This document shows, piece after piece, positions 9,739 to 19,918 of a stretch of DNA of 64,000 nucleotides (within the stretch, counting starts at the first letter, position 1; each line of letters starts with the position of its first letter). Source of the stretch: Streptococcus lactarius (GTDB taxonomy: Bacteria > Bacillota > Bacilli > Lactobacillales > Streptococcaceae); contig NZ_MRXX01000001.1 of the NCBI RefSeq assembly GCF_016642265.1, positions 39,574 through 103,573 of the forward strand, read 5' to 3'. The notes below the pieces were generated by a model that worked only from the letters and a program-made list of their open reading frames with translations, was not told the origin of the DNA and did not search any database. Both the position numbers and the translations under genes were made by a program.

Positions 9739-10970
9739 CGTTTATTCTCCCATCTATTTTGAATCACATAAGACACACCAGCAGCTAGTGCCAGCGGTAG
9801 AATCAAGGCCCAGCTCTGGCCTGTAAAACCAAGGCTTAGGGCAATGCCTGTCAATGGAGCCTGTAAGGTCGTTCCTAAAAAGACGGTCGCTCCAAGCAAC
9901 ATTCCTAGAGCAGGATCCATTTGAATGCCAACGACTGTCAAGAGCAAAGTCGCTAAGTAGCCAGATCCGATCCCCAAGGCAAATGACGGTGTCAAAGTCC
10001 CTCCGTATGCCCCATTTCGCAAGAGAAGGTAGACTAGGAACCCTTTCATGGCCAAAGTCAAGACAAGGTTGGAAAATGGCTGGCCTGATAAGAGGGCTTG
10101 GGCTAGAACCTGTCCATTTCCCATAAAAATCGGATAAAAGGCCACAATGGCTGCTAGCACCATAAAGGCTACAGGCAGAGCCCAAAGAATGGTCCAATCC
10201 TTCCGCCGTTTGCGACTAGCCCGATTAGCTAGATAACGGAAGGCCAGTGCCAAGGGAGTAACCAATAGAGCCACTATGACAGCCTGGAATAAACTACTGG
10301 CTGAGCAATGAACTGGCGACATGTGATAAATAGCACCATGTCCAACGATTGGCTGGGCCACCCAAGTCGCTAGATAAGTACTGGACAAGACCAGTACAAA
10401 ATTTTTCCAGCGATAGGACAGTCCCAAGGTCTCAAAGACAAACAAGCTACTAGCAAAGGGAACCTGATAGACCGCAGCCAAGCCGGCTCCTGCTCCACAA
10501 GCAATCAAAACTCTTCGCTCTTTGATCGTCAAGGAGAAAGCCTTCCCCAAACGACCAGCTAGAAGAGCCCCAACCTCACGTGGGGCTCCTTCTTTTCCGA
10601 CCGAAGCGCCGGCCCCGACAATCGCAACCTGCATACTTGCGTGAAGGATATGGGCTAATGGTGCCGGATCTCTCTCTCCAACCAGGTCGATTTGCCTACG
10701 AATGGAGAGAATGTTATAGCGACGTTGCAGAATATACCAGAAGACAGCTGCCAAAATCCCTGTCACACATAGGACAAGGAATCTACGGAAACCTCCAGCG
10801 TGATTAAATTGCTGGAACAAGTCCCCCTTATCTTGACCAAAGGCCAGTCCTTGCACGCCTTCTAGTAGATAATGACAGGTCATTCCGACTAGACCCGTTC
10901 CTATTCCCAAAGCGACAGTCGCTAAAATCAGGCGCCATCCGTAAGGCAGGCTTTGGACTCGTGCTTTCAT
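9735..10970 (-). CDS. ClC-family chloride channel or antiporter
   Basis: This is a membrane protein of 411 residues with about ten hydrophobic helices. It has the ClC selectivity segments GAGASVGKEGAPREVGA (the GKEGP-like motif with the gating Glu), a middle FVFETLG segment, and the later GAYGGTLTPSFALG. It probably moves chloride or fluoride-like anions. The ATG at 10970 lies 5 bp after the punA stop. An upstream in-frame TTG at 10988 would overlap punA and has no better ribosome site. It is part of the salvage operon by position and coupling. Confidence 0.88.
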   Translation of the reverse strand: MKARVQSLPYGWRLILATVALGIGTGLVGMTCHYLLEGVQGLAFGQDKGDLFQQFNHAGGFRRFLVLCVTGILAAVFWYILQRRYNILSIRRQIDLVGERDPAPLAHILHASMQVAIVGAGASVGKEGAPREVGALLAGRLGKAFSLTIKERRVLIACGAGAGLAAVYQVPFASSLFVFETLGLSYRWKNFVLVLSSTYLATWVAQPIVGHGAIYHMSPVHCSASSLFQAVIVALLVTPLALAFRYLANRASRKRRKDWTILWALPVAFMVLAAIVAFYPIFMGNGQVLAQALLSGQPFSNLVLTLAMKGFLVYLLLRNGAYGGTLTPSFALGIGSGYLATLLLTVVGIQMDPALGMLLGATVFLGTTLQAPLTGIALSLGFTGQSWALILPLALAAGVSYVIQNRWENKR

Positions 10971-10974
10971 GGTC

Positions 10975-11784
10975 TTACAATTCAGCAAGAATTGCTTTTA
11001 GCAAGCCTTTGAAGTCGCCTTTGATGCGCTCAGTCACTTCCACTACTTCTTCGTGGTTGAGCTCTTCTTGGAAACCAGCCGCAAAGTTGGTGATACATGA
11101 AATGCCAAGAACCTTCAAGCCAGAGTGAGCGGCCACGATGACTTCTGGCACTGTAGACATCCCAACTGCATCTGCACCAAGTGTCTTATACGCACGGATT
11201 TCTGCTGGAGTTTCATAAGTAGGACCTGTCACACCAATATAAACCCCGTCATCCAATTTGATGCCCAATTTGTCAGCGACTTTATGAGCGGTCTCACGGT
11301 ATTCTGGAGTATAGGATTTTGACATATCAGGGAAACGTGGACCAAAGTCATCCAAGTTTTCACCGATTAATGGATTTTGTCCAGTCATGTTGATGTGGTC
11401 AGTGATGGCCATCAAAGTACCAGGACCAAAGCCAATACCACCAGCAGCGTTGGTGACAAGAACCCCTTCACATCCCAACACTTTCATGACCCGAACTGGG
11501 AATGTCACCACTTCCAATGGGTTTCCTTCGTAGAAGTGGAAACGTCCTTGAAGGGCTAAAACCTTATGCCTAGCAAGCTTACCGTAGACTAATTTACCAG
11601 CGTGTCCTACAACCGTCGAACGACCCCAGTTTGGAATGTCAGCGTAGTCTACTACGACTGGATTTTCGATTTCTTCAGCCAGTTCTCCAAGACCTGATCC
11701 AAGGATCAAGCCAAACTCAGGTGCTTCAATTCCTTTGCCTTTCAAAAAAGCAGCTGTTTCATTGATTTTTGCTAACAATGTCAT
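10975..11784 (-). CDS. punA: purine nucleoside phosphorylase, PunA type
   Basis: PunA is a trimeric-type purine nucleoside phosphorylase that prefers guanosine and inosine. The 269-residue protein has GLILGSGLGELAEE near residues 26-39, VGHAGKLVYG, LQGRFHFYEG, the VTNAAGGI active-site strand, and DAVGMSTVPEVI near 205-216. Its start follows AAAGGAGATATGCA. It lies between deoB and the ClC gene. DeoB then converts the ribose 1-phosphate it makes into ribose 5-phosphate. Confidence 0.96.
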   Translation of the reverse strand: MTLLAKINETAAFLKGKGIEAPEFGLILGSGLGELAEEIENPVVVDYADIPNWGRSTVVGHAGKLVYGKLARHKVLALQGRFHFYEGNPLEVVTFPVRVMKVLGCEGVLVTNAAGGIGFGPGTLMAITDHINMTGQNPLIGENLDDFGPRFPDMSKSYTPEYRETAHKVADKLGIKLDDGVYIGVTGPTYETPAEIRAYKTLGADAVGMSTVPEVIVAAHSGLKVLGISCITNFAAGFQEELNHEEVVEVTERIKGDFKGLLKAILAEL

Positions 11785-11875
11785 TGCATATCTCCTTTAT
11801 GATTTCCTTAAAAATTGGCCAATTTTGTCACATGTATTGGCAGTGCAAATGATCAAAAGACGGTCAATCGGCATC

Positions 11876-13087
11876 TTAGTTCAATTTGTCTAAGAAGCTT
11901 TCACCAATCATGGCTTTTTCAACACCAAAGTTCTCTGCAATGGTTGCTGAAATATCAGAGAAATGGCCGACTGGAAGCACACCGTTACCCTTGAAGGATG
12001 GGCTATAAGCCAAGAATGGGATGTATTCACGCGTATGGTCTGTACCAGCGTAGGTTGGGTCGTTACCATGGTCAGCCGTAATCATCAAGAGGTCATCTTC
12101 ACGCATGGCAGCGATGATTTCTGGCAAGCGCTCATCAAACTCATGCAAGCAATCGCGGTAACCATGGGCATTGCGTCGGTGACCATAAAGAGCATCAAAG
12201 TCTACCAAGTTGGTAAATGAGAATCCCTTTTCAAACTCAGGAAGTCCCATCGTCTTAATTAAGGTATCCATACCGTGGCTATTTGATTTGTTGTGGCCCA
12301 TATCGTGGTTGATACCAGCTCCGTTGAAAATATCGTTGATCTTCCCAACGGCATAGGTATCGATACCAGCTTCGTTCAACTTGTCCAAAACAGTTGGCGC
12401 AAATGGAGATACAGCCAAGTCACGACGGTTAGCCGTACGAGTGAAGTTGCCTGGTTCTCCAACATAAGGACGAGCAATGATCCGACCAAGAAGAGCTGGA
12501 CGTTCCAAGGTGATCGAACGAGCATATTCACAGATACGGTAGAGTTCATCCAAAGGAATGATATCTTCGTGAGCTGCGATTTGAAGCACAGGGTCAGCGG
12601 ATGTATAGATGATCAACTCACCCGTTTCCATTTGGCGTGGTCCAAAGTCATCAATAACAGCTGTACCAGAATAAGGTTTGTTAGCTTCACGGATAACCTT
12701 ACGGCCTGAAAAGTCTTCAATCTTCGTAATAATTTCTTCAGGGAAACCATTCCAGAAGGTATCAAATGGTTCGGTGATGTTAAGTCCCATGATTTCCCAG
12801 TGACCAGTCATAGTATCTTTCCCGAGGGAAACTTCTTGCAATTTTGTTGCATAACCAGTTGGATTGCTTTCAGCAGGAACCGTCTTCAATGGTACTTCAC
12901 GAGGAATATTTCCAAGACCAATCTTCGCCATATTTGGTACATTCAAACCGACGGTTTTAGAGATGTGACCCAAAGTATCAGATGCTCCATCCGGAACTCC
13001 TGCATTGACAAAGTTATTAGCATCTGGTGCAGCACCAATCCCAACTGAATCCAGCACAACTAAGTGCATGCGTTTAAATTTTGACAT
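11876..13087 (-). CDS. deoB: phosphopentomutase
   Basis: DeoB interconverts (deoxy)ribose 1-phosphate and 5-phosphate. The 403-residue protein matches the Mn-dependent alkaline phosphatase-like family: N-terminal [15 protein letters not shown] with the metal Asp, [10 protein letters not shown] near residues 90-99 holding the phosphorylated Thr, and C-terminal [10 protein letters not shown] followed by GTDHTREY. The ribosome site AAAGGAAAGAGG precedes the ATG. It links the two nucleoside phosphorylases of this operon to the pentose phosphate pathway. Confidence 0.97.
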   Translation of the reverse strand: MSKFKRMHLVVLDSVGIGAAPDANNFVNAGVPDGASDTLGHISKTVGLNVPNMAKIGLGNIPREVPLKTVPAESNPTGYATKLQEVSLGKDTMTGHWEIMGLNITEPFDTFWNGFPEEIITKIEDFSGRKVIREANKPYSGTAVIDDFGPRQMETGELIIYTSADPVLQIAAHEDIIPLDELYRICEYARSITLERPALLGRIIARPYVGEPGNFTRTANRRDLAVSPFAPTVLDKLNEAGIDTYAVGKINDIFNGAGINHDMGHNKSNSHGMDTLIKTMGLPEFEKGFSFTNLVDFDALYGHRRNAHGYRDCLHEFDERLPEIIAAMREDDLLMITADHGNDPTYAGTDHTREYIPFLAYSPSFKGNGVLPVGHFSDISATIAENFGVEKAMIGESFLDKLN

Positions 13088-13175
13088 AAACTGCCTCTTT
13101 CCTTTATAAAATTTAGACTAATATCGAATCCCTATCCGTAGAAACCTCTAGGAGACTCTGCCTTCCTCTTAAAAA

Positions 13176-13847
13176 TTATTTTTCAATAATGACAGGACCA
13201 TCCGGTGTCCCAACAATCACTTTTGAAATCATGTTCAAGAATAAACCATGCTCGACAACTCCAACCGTGTGATCCAGTTCATTTGCCAGAGCTTCTGTAT
13301 CCTTGATCACTTTAAGATCCAAGTCAATGATAAAATTGCCTTGGTCAGTGACAAAACGGTGATCATCCGCAAGACGGAAAGAAGGGTGGTAACCTTTTTG
13401 CTCAAAGTGACGGAAAAGATTTTCAGCCCCGTACTGCACAACCTCCACTGGAAGTTTGAAGGCCCCAAGAGTTTTGACTTGCTTGGATTCATCCACGATC
13501 CAAATGCAATCTTTTGAATTGGTAGCGACGATTTTTTCCATGAGGAGAGCCCCGCCACCACCTTTGATCCCGTTTAATTGAGGATCCACTTCATCGGCGC
13601 CATCCACTGTCACATCGACCACTTCGACATCGTCGATGGCCTTGAGCGGAATACCTAAACTCTCAGCCTGATCATAGGTCACACTTGACGTCGTGACAGC
13701 TGTGATCTTCAAGCCCTCTTCTTTGATGCGACGACCTAGTTCAGCTACAAAATAATAAGCAGTTGACCCTGTACCGAGACCGACAATCATGCCGTCTTTG
13801 ACAAACTCAGCCGCCTTGATTCCTACCTGTTCTTTTAGGTTTACCAT
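13176..13847 (-). CDS. rpiA: ribose-5-phosphate isomerase A
   Basis: RpiA interconverts ribose 5-phosphate and ribulose 5-phosphate. The protein of about 223 residues has [14 protein letters not shown] near residue 20, [28 protein letters not shown] (shown here only as landmarks DGADE and KGGGGAL), and a later [10 protein letters not shown]. Two ATG codons lie in tandem. The AAGGAGG site is better spaced for the second, at 13847, than for the first at 13850. It is the first gene of the salvage operon. Confidence 0.95.
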   Translation of the reverse strand: MVNLKEQVGIKAAEFVKDGMIVGLGTGSTAYYFVAELGRRIKEEGLKITAVTTSSVTYDQAESLGIPLKAIDDVEVVDVTVDGADEVDPQLNGIKGGGGALLMEKIVATNSKDCIWIVDESKQVKTLGAFKLPVEVVQYGAENLFRHFEQKGYHPSFRLADDHRFVTDQGNFIIDLDLKVIKDTEALANELDHTVGVVEHGLFLNMISKVIVGTPDGPVIIEK

Positions 13848-13873
13848 CATTGACCTCCTTTTTACACTCCTCT

Positions 13874-13879
13874 AGTATA
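13874..13879 (-). promoter_or_regulatory. extended -10 promoter of the rpiA salvage operon
   Basis: The minus strand reads TGCTATACT, an extended -10, about 27 bp ahead of the rpiA start and just before the AAAGGAGG site. No convincing -35 hexamer is seen. It probably starts the whole rpiA-deoB-punA operon. Confidence 0.5.
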
Positions 13880-13947
13880 GCATATTTTGGAAGAGATTTC
13901 ACTAGTTAAATGAAAACCTTTCCAGCTTATCGTTCAAAATCAAAACC

Positions 13948-13976
13948 TTGCCCGACAGCTGACTTTACGATAGAAT
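13948..13976 (+). promoter_or_regulatory. mnmE promoter
   Basis: TTGCCC at 13948-13953 and TAGAAT at 13971-13976 are separated by 17 bp. The expected start of transcription falls near 13982-13984, which places the ATG at 13981 outside or at the very edge of the mRNA. That supports the later mnmE start at 14008. Confidence 0.65.
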
Positions 13977-14007
13977 AGAGATGAATCTACAGGAAAAGAG
14001 AAATGAC

Positions 14008-15381
14008 ATGATTACCAAAGAATTTGATACCATCGCTGCCATCTCGACACCACTCGGTGAGGGAGCGATCGGGATCGTCCGCTTAAGCGGAACAGACAGC
14101 TTTGCCATTGCACAAAAGATCTTTAAAGGTAAGAACCTCCAAGAGGTGGCTAGCCACACCCTCAACTACGGTCATATCGTTGATCCAGATAAGGATGAGA
14201 TTCTCGATGAAGTCATGGTTGGCGCTATGCGCTCACCTAAGACCTTCACCCGAGAAGACATCATCGAGATCAATACCCACGGCGGGATCGCTGTGACCAA
14301 TGAAATCCTGCAGTTGGTCATCCGCGAAGGAGCCCGTCTTGCGGAGCCTGGTGAATTTACCAAGCGGGCCTTCCTCAACGGTCGGGTCGATTTGACCCAG
14401 GCTGAGGCCGTCATGGATATTATCCGGGCCAAGACCGACAAGGCCATGAATATTGCCGTTAAGCAACTAGATGGTTCCCTGTCTGAACTGATCAACAACA
14501 CCCGCCAAGAAATCCTCAATACTCTGGCTCAAGTTGAAGTCAACATCGACTATCCTGAGTACGATGATGTCGAGGAAGCTACCACTGAGATCATTCGTGA
14601 AAAGACCACCGAGTTCGAAGCCCTCTTGACCAATCTCCTCAAGACAGCTCGTCGTGGAAAGATATTGCGTGAAGGGATCTCTACTGCTATCATCGGTCGA
14701 CCAAACGTCGGCAAGTCTAGCCTTCTCAACAACCTTCTTCGAGAGGAAAAAGCCATCGTGACCGATATCGAAGGAACCACCCGGGACGTCATCGAAGAAT
14801 ACGTCAACATCAACGGCGTTCCCCTCAAGTTGGTAGATACGGCTGGGATCCGGGAAACCGAGGATATCGTCGAGCAAATCGGTGTCGAACGTTCGAAAAA
14901 AGCCCTCAAGGAAGCTGATCTAGTCCTCCTGGTCCTCAATGCTAGCGAGCCTCTGACCGATCAAGATCGCCAGTTACTTGAAATTTCTCGAGATAGCAAC
15001 CGCATTATTCTGCTCAACAAGGTAGATCTCCCAGAGAAGATCGAAATTGATCAACTGCCAGAAGATCACATCAAGATTTCCGTTCTAAAGAACCAAAATA
15101 TCGATCAAATTGAAGACCGGATCAATGCCCTCTTCTTCGAGAATGCTGGGCTCGTTGAGCAAGACGCTACTTATCTATCTAATGCCCGCCACATCTCTCT
15201 GATCGAAAAAGCTGTTGAAAGCCTGCAAGCTGTCAACGAAGGTTTGGCCCTTGGCATGCCGGTCGACCTGCTTCAAGTCGACCTCACTCGCACTTGGGAA
15301 ATCCTCGGAGAAATCACAGGGGATGCCGCTCCAGATGAGCTCATTACCCAACTCTTCAGCCAGTTCTGTCTCGGTAAATAA
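14008..15381 (+). CDS. mnmE: tRNA modification GTPase MnmE
   Basis: MnmE works with MnmG to add the carboxymethylaminomethyl group to the wobble uridine of several tRNAs. The protein has about 457 residues. The N-terminal folate-binding domain is followed by a helical domain, and an inserted G domain carries GRPNVGKSS near residue 225, the switch GTTRD, DTAG and NKVD. It ends with the catalytic CLGK. The chosen start follows AGGAAAAGAG. A frame opening at 13981 is rejected because the promoter lies too close. Confidence 0.95.
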   Translation: MITKEFDTIAAISTPLGEGAIGIVRLSGTDSFAIAQKIFKGKNLQEVASHTLNYGHIVDPDKDEILDEVMVGAMRSPKTFTREDIIEINTHGGIAVTNEILQLVIREGARLAEPGEFTKRAFLNGRVDLTQAEAVMDIIRAKTDKAMNIAVKQLDGSLSELINNTRQEILNTLAQVEVNIDYPEYDDVEEATTEIIREKTTEFEALLTNLLKTARRGKILREGISTAIIGRPNVGKSSLLNNLLREEKAIVTDIEGTTRDVIEEYVNINGVPLKLVDTAGIRETEDIVEQIGVERSKKALKEADLVLLVLNASEPLTDQDRQLLEISRDSNRIILLNKVDLPEKIEIDQLPEDHIKISVLKNQNIDQIEDRINALFFENAGLVEQDATYLSNARHISLIEKAVESLQAVNEGLALGMPVDLLQVDLTRTWEILGEITGDAAPDELITQLFSQFCLGK

Positions 15382-15383
15382 TA

Positions 15384-15420
15384 AAAATGCGTATGTGTTC
15401 GAACCATACGCATTTTTTTG
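15384..15420. terminator. terminator after mnmE
   Basis: AAAATGCGTATG and CATACGCATTTTTTT flank the loop TGTTCGAAC. It can serve both mnmE and the convergent PrsW gene. Confidence 0.85.
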
Positions 15421-15422
15421 GT

Positions 15423-16235
15423 TTATTTATCTTGCTCTACCTTCTCGATCGTTTGATAGGCTTGGTAGATCAAGAAGAGACCGACAGCATTTAGAAGCGG
15501 GATCGCAATCGGCAACTCGGTCACGATTTGTGAGAATGGGGAATTGCCCACAAAATGAAGGGCAAAACCTGCGATGAAGTAACCCCAAGCCGGAACAAGG
15601 AGATCCTTGCGACCTTTTCGAACTTGCGCTAACAAGAGAAGTCCCAGCATGACAAGGCCGGTGTAGACCCAGTGAGACATAGGCGCATTAGCCACACGTC
15701 CGAGAATCCCTGACACCGTGTAGGAGAAACCTCCCGGCAGATCCTGACGAATATAAGCAAAGTCCTCCACAATCTGGAAGCCAAGACCAGAGGCAATGGC
15801 TAAGAGAAAGATCGACTTGATCCGACGGACACTAAACAAATAGAGAACAAAGAAGATCGGAAGCAATTTAAAGGGTTCCTCAAAGAGGGGCGCCGCGATG
15901 GCACTCTCATACTGGTTCCAAAAGGCGCTGTTTGGCGCTACTGCTTGGACCATGTCATGAAAATAAGTATTGGCAAAGCTAGACAGCCACCCAGCCACAA
16001 AGCCTCCACCTAAAAGCGAAAAGAGGACCGGTACCCAAGACAACTTCCACTTCTTGGCAAAATGAAACAATGCCCAGACAGCAGGAAGTGCGTAGACCAA
16101 GAGGATCAGGGTCGAAAGTCCCACAATCCCATACTGGCTACCCGACATCCAACCTTCCGTCAGCGACTGGGTCTCATAAGCCAACCCAATGGTCAGTAAC
16201 AATAAATAAAGAAACAAAATCGATTTGCGTTTCAT
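15423..16235 (-). CDS. PrsW-family intramembrane metalloprotease
   Basis: This membrane protein has 270 residues and about eight hydrophobic helices. The family's active-site motifs are visible: APLFEEPFKLLP near residues 123-134 with the EExxK-like pair, and GFQIVEDFAYI near 160-170 with a conserved Glu. A late HFVGNSP segment may supply the His. PrsW relatives cut membrane-anchored regulators such as anti-sigma factors. The target here is unknown. It has its own promoter in the gap to the lipoprotein gene, followed by a hairpin in the 5' leader. Confidence 0.85.
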   Translation of the reverse strand: MKRKSILFLYLLLLTIGLAYETQSLTEGWMSGSQYGIVGLSTLILLVYALPAVWALFHFAKKWKLSWVPVLFSLLGGGFVAGWLSSFANTYFHDMVQAVAPNSAFWNQYESAIAAPLFEEPFKLLPIFFVLYLFSVRRIKSIFLLAIASGLGFQIVEDFAYIRQDLPGGFSYTVSGILGRVANAPMSHWVYTGLVMLGLLLLAQVRKGRKDLLVPAWGYFIAGFALHFVGNSPFSQIVTELPIAIPLLNAVGLFLIYQAYQTIEKVEQDK

Positions 16236-16261
16236 AAAAGACCTTTCTATAAGGAAATGAA

Positions 16262-16324
16262 AAAGGCTGGAAGACCAGTCCTTTTCTGTGATTCTATTGT
16301 ATCAGGATCAGCTTAAAAAAACAA
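16262..16324 (-). promoter_or_regulatory. promoter and leader hairpin ahead of the PrsW gene
   Basis: On the minus strand TTGTTT (16319-16324), a 17 bp spacer and TACAAT (16296-16301) form a good promoter. Downstream of the start lies AAGGACTGGTCTTCCAGCC followed by TTTTTC, a terminator-like hairpin within the leader. It may end the upstream lipoprotein transcript and could also attenuate the protease gene. Confidence 0.6.
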
Positions 16325-16349
16325 TAAACTAAGCCCTTATTTCCTACTT

Positions 16350-17318
16350 CTACTGTAGAACAGCTAGGATCTGCCGAATCATATCAGGATCCCCATCAGG
16401 CAATGTTACCGTCTCCGCATGGTCTAGGATTCCTTGGGTGAACTGAGTCATGTATTCTTGGCTGTTCAACTCATCCGCAGACTGTTGCCAGTGACTCGGT
16501 ACAGGATAAATCGTCACTGTTCCATCACCGTTAGACGCATAGGTCACATTTCCCTCAGCCGAATAAGAGCCATATAGATGATGGACCGTCTTCGGATAGG
16601 TCACTCCCATCCCATCTGTGTAAATATAGGTACCAGCAGCACTTTCGTTGACATTCAATTCCTTAGGAACAGACTGAATCACATAAGCCCAAACACGCGC
16701 AGCTTCAATCTGGTCAGACGAATAGCCTGGGAAGCTATCCTTATCTGATTTTTTCGATGACTTGGTATCGGATCCTTGACTGCTAGCCCATTTTTTGGCC
16801 TTGCTTGTCTTAGTCGTACTACTGCTATCGTTTTTATCTACCTGCTCCCGATCTTTTGGTTGCTCTTTCTTGCGATAGTAGAAATTGTCATCATCACCAT
16901 AAGCCGGTGACTGACCCGCCCAGATCCGATCCTTGGACTTATCCGATGCATCGTCCTTACCAGCAGTCTCCCCCTTAGGAAGGAGCAAGATACCAAAGCC
17001 ACCGACACCAGATTTGGCACTAACCGTCATCTCAGCACCATGGTCCTTTTGCTTGAAGCTCGATGCATCAAGCTCAACATCCTCGCTGACCAAGCCCTTG
17101 TCATCAAAGACCAGCTCATTCCCATGGCCGTCAATCCAAGTCCCCTCGATACTCGAGTAATCCTTGTTCTTAATAGCTTTCAAGTCCATACCTGAGTGTT
17201 TTTTATCAGCATGGCTAGACTGCTTGGTAGACGGAGTCTTCGGCGTAACCGACCGATAGGGCCGACCACACGAAGCCAAGACCAATGCAGAAAGCATAAT
17301 CACAATACCTTTTTTCAT
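16350..17318 (-). CDS. lipoprotein with a DUF6287-like domain
   Basis: The 322-residue protein starts with a lipoprotein signal peptide: MKK, a hydrophobic stretch, then the lipobox LASC, so Cys17 is probably lipidated and the protein is exported and membrane-anchored. A small domain near residues 55-115 (EGTWIDGHGNELVFDDKG) matches my memory of the DUF6287 family of streptococci. A Lys/Ser-rich linker follows (about 150-190). The C-terminal domain contains GYSSDQIEAARVWAY and TIYPVPSHWQ, as in other streptococcal surface lipoproteins. Function unknown. Confidence 0.85.
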   Translation of the reverse strand: MKKGIVIMLSALVLASCGRPYRSVTPKTPSTKQSSHADKKHSGMDLKAIKNKDYSSIEGTWIDGHGNELVFDDKGLVSEDVELDASSFKQKDHGAEMTVSAKSGVGGFGILLLPKGETAGKDDASDKSKDRIWAGQSPAYGDDDNFYYRKKEQPKDREQVDKNDSSSTTKTSKAKKWASSQGSDTKSSKKSDKDSFPGYSSDQIEAARVWAYVIQSVPKELNVNESAAGTYIYTDGMGVTYPKTVHHLYGSYSAEGNVTYASNGDGTVTIYPVPSHWQQSADELNSQEYMTQFTQGILDHAETVTLPDGDPDMIRQILAVLQ

Positions 17319-17494
17319 ATTAATCTCCCTTCACACACCTACTATTTTAGAGAAATAAGAAAGGATCGTCAATGGAAAAGTGGAGGGGGAAAATAAATTA
17401 ATGACATAAAAGTCTGTAAAATTATTATTTGAATTTCTAAAGAAAAAGAAGCTCAATGTATCGAGCTCCTAGACCATCATTTTTTGTTTTTCTC

Positions 17495-17530
17495 GTTGTG
17501 GGATCATTCGAAAGAATACAGCTCTAAAAC
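17495..17530 (-). repeat. isolated decayed CRISPR repeat
   Basis: This 36 bp stretch aligns end to end with the array repeat, with five mismatches (plus-strand positions 4, 10, 20, 23 and 26). It keeps the core CATTCGAAA and the GCTCTAAAAC end. It lies about 410 bp beyond the leader-distal end of the array, with a small gene between. No second repeat flanks it at spacer distance. Confidence 0.85.
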
Positions 17531-17605
17531 CAGGAAGCATTGATACTATCAACTCCACACATCCTACATAGACAGTTTCCCTTATTTTTTTAATATTCTT
17601 TAAAA

Positions 17606-17893
17606 CTATATCTTATACAAATGATTTAATCTTTCTAACTCTAATACATTCATACATACTTCTACTCCAGTAACTCCCCACTTACTATGAATAATTCCAC
17701 AAGAAAACACAATCCTCTCCTTACTCAAAATATTTGACAATACTACAAATGATTCCAAAACATAATCCTCAATAGTAATAAAACAATTATTCTCATCTTT
17801 GAAAAACTTTATAAATCCGATATCCTTACACCTATCACCAAAATAAAATCTAAGTGATTTTAAATAATAATCCAAAAACACATCACTCTCCAT
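17606..17893 (-). CDS. small protein of unknown function beyond the CRISPR array
   Basis: An open frame of 95 residues. The ATG at 17893 is preferred over one at 17908 because AAGGGA sits six bases ahead of it. The protein is soluble, with no signal peptide, and mixes hydrophobic and acidic segments (FLDYYLKSLRFYFGDRCKD, ITIEDYVLESFVVLSNIL). I do not recognise a family. It lies between the array end and the isolated decayed repeat. Its base composition is AT-rich, like the cas genes. It may be an inserted gene or a remnant of one. Confidence 0.5.
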   Translation of the reverse strand: MESDVFLDYYLKSLRFYFGDRCKDIGFIKFFKDENNCFITIEDYVLESFVVLSNILSKERIVFSCGIIHSKWGVTGVEVCMNVLELERLNHLYKI

Positions 17894-17943
17894 AGAAAAT
17901 CCCTTCATTTTTAAAATATTCCTTTATAACATACAAAAAATAA

Positions 17944-19165
17944 ATTTTGAGACCATTCGAAACAACACGGCTCTAAAACGCCCGTGTCGGTGGTCATGAC
18001 GATAGTCTTGTTTTGGGACCATTCGAAACAACACGGCTCTAAAACTGGGACATTCGATAGCAAGATGAAGCAATCGTTTTGGGACCATTCGAAACAACAC
18101 GGCTCTAAAACTAAACGCGTTCAAACGTGATGGCATGACAGGTTTTGGGACCATTCGAAACAACATGGCTCTAAAACTTACTGATGGATTAAAGAAAGCT
18201 GGAACTGTTTTGGGACCATTCGAAACAACACGGCTCTAAAACAGGAACCCAATAAGCAATTCCTGAAGCTCTGTTTTGGGACCATTCGAAACAACACGGC
18301 TCTAAAACCAATATCTCACGGGAAGCGTAACGGGAATTGTTTTGGGACCATTCGAAACAACACGGCTCTAAAACAGCGTGAGAGCTTATCTGGTGCATCT
18401 GTTTGTTTTGGGACCATTCGAAACAACACGGCTCTAAAACTATTGCGGAGCAGTTATCATTCAACCAAAGGTTTTGGGACCATTCGAAACAACACGGCTC
18501 TAAAACTCAAAGGTATTCCGTGACAAGATTGGTCGTGTTTTGGGACCATTCGAAACAACACGGCTCTAAAACAGATCAGACCAGAGAGCCAGACCAGTGC
18601 GAGTTTTGGGACCATTCGAAACAACACGGCTCTAAAACTAAAGGAAATGTTTATAAGATTATTCCAAAGTTTTGGGACCATTCGAAACAACACGGCTCTA
18701 AAACCTCCAGCCTGTTCAATATACGCTTCTAACTGTTTTGGGACCATTCGAAACAACACGGCTCTAAAACGTAATAATTGGTATTTTTTCCGTTTGCCGA
18801 GTTTTGGGACCATTCGAAACAACACGGCTCTAAAACCAACTTAGTTATTGACATACCAGCTAGATAGTTTTGGGACCATTCGAAACAACACGGCTCTAAA
18901 ACCCTACTGTTGCGACTGCTGCGATTGTTGCGGTTTTGGGACCATTCGAAACAACACGGCTCTAAAACTAATTCGTCCAGCGTGATCCTATCGTCCAAGT
19001 TTTGGGACCATTCGAAACAACACGGCTCTAAAACTATTACTGCAACAGGTGGCTCAACAGATGGTTTTGGGACCATTCGAAACAACACGGCTCTAAAACA
19101 GTTCTCCCAGCCGACAAACTGAGCAAATGGTTTTGGGACCATTCGAAACAACACGGCTCTAAAAC
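17944..19165 (-). CRISPR. type II-A CRISPR array, 19 repeats and 18 spacers
   Basis: I counted nineteen 36 bp repeats. On the coding (minus) strand they begin GTTTTAGAGCCGTG and end GGTCCCAAAAC. Sixteen spacers are 30 bp and two are 29 bp (18178-18206 and 19035-19063), which accounts exactly for the 1222 bp. The leader-proximal end is at 19165, beside csn2. The leader-distal repeat at 17944-17979 has two changes, as terminal repeats often do. One internal repeat (18142-18177) has a single change. Spacers look unique, so the array was probably active recently. Confidence 0.98.
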
Positions 19166-19255
19166 CTCGTAGAATAATTTTTCTTTCGAAATTTCGTAAT
19201 CGCACCATTCGTCTTAGCTAGACTTCAGTCCGTCTGAATCCCTTCATTACTGCTA
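19166..19255 (-). promoter_or_regulatory. CRISPR leader
   Basis: The 90 bp between csn2 and the first repeat reads, on the minus strand, TGCTATAAT (an extended -10) near the csn2 end. It then has an inverted repeat GATTCAG-ACGGA-CTGAA and finally ATTCTACGAG directly against the first repeat. The last motif resembles the leader-anchoring end recognised during spacer acquisition in streptococcal type II-A systems. Confidence 0.75.
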
Positions 19256-19918
19256 TTATAGCATATTTTCAGTATTTAAAAAATAATCTTTATCTAGTAC
19301 AAATTGTGGAAAATTGTAAACTCGCCTTGGTTCTATAAATAAGACACATAATTGATTTAAGCTAATATATTCCATCAAACTTTCTAATTCTTTCTCTGAC
19401 AAGTAAGAAGCAACATTTATAAAAACAAGAAGTCTCTTTTTAGAAAGATATTTAAAAACTTGCACAATTTCCATGCATTTTTCAAATAACGTATCACTCA
19501 GTGTCTCTACTTTGACTCCTAATGCTTCGATCAATTCTAGGATAGTGATTTCGTCATATTCTAGATCCAATTCATTCTCTAAGCATTCATAAGCCAATAA
19601 TTCAGTGATCGTTATGACTAATTTCTCAATCATTGACTTTACTTCAGGTTTTTCATTCAATTGATTTTCTAAATCCGCATGAATCAATTTAAGCATAGAA
19701 CTTGAATTTAAATTATAGCCTAAAATATCTGTTATCACCAGAAGTTCTGAATCTTTTAATACTGAATGACGAGAGTCAAAAATATTTAAATCACTATCAC
19801 CAGTGTATTGATACAATTGCTTTACAAGGTCTGAAAATACTTGCTGATCTTCAAGGACTAAAAAGGTGGCATTTGCTATTGTTATTGCCTCATCTAATAA
19901 AGGGAAATTAATCTTCAT
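19256..19918 (-). CDS. csn2: CRISPR-associated protein Csn2
   Basis: Csn2 forms a tetrameric ring that slides on DNA ends and is needed for spacer acquisition in type II-A systems. The 220-residue length equals the S. pyogenes-type short Csn2, and the start [12 protein letters not shown] and end ([13 protein letters not shown]) fit that group. It overlaps the end of cas2 by 11 bp and is the last gene before the leader. The order cas9-cas1-cas2-csn2 defines subtype II-A. Confidence 0.95.
   Translation of the reverse strand: MKINFPLLDEAITIANATFLVLEDQQVFSDLVKQLYQYTGDSDLNIFDSRHSVLKDSELLVITDILGYNLNSSSMLKLIHADLENQLNEKPEVKSMIEKLVITITELLAYECLENELDLEYDEITILELIEALGVKVETLSDTLFEKCMEIVQVFKYLSKKRLLVFINVASYLSEKELESLMEYISLNQLCVLFIEPRRVYNFPQFVLDKDYFLNTENML

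Noticed and set aside
13981..14007. An upstream start for MnmE at 13981.
   Set aside because: The promoter at 13948-13976 would put the transcript start at or past that ATG, and the better ribosome site precedes 14008.
17944..19165. Long open frames in the CRISPR array, with repeated translated strings.
   Set aside because: The frames are products of a 36 bp repeat and 30 bp spacers; period and lack of ribosome sites show they are not genes.
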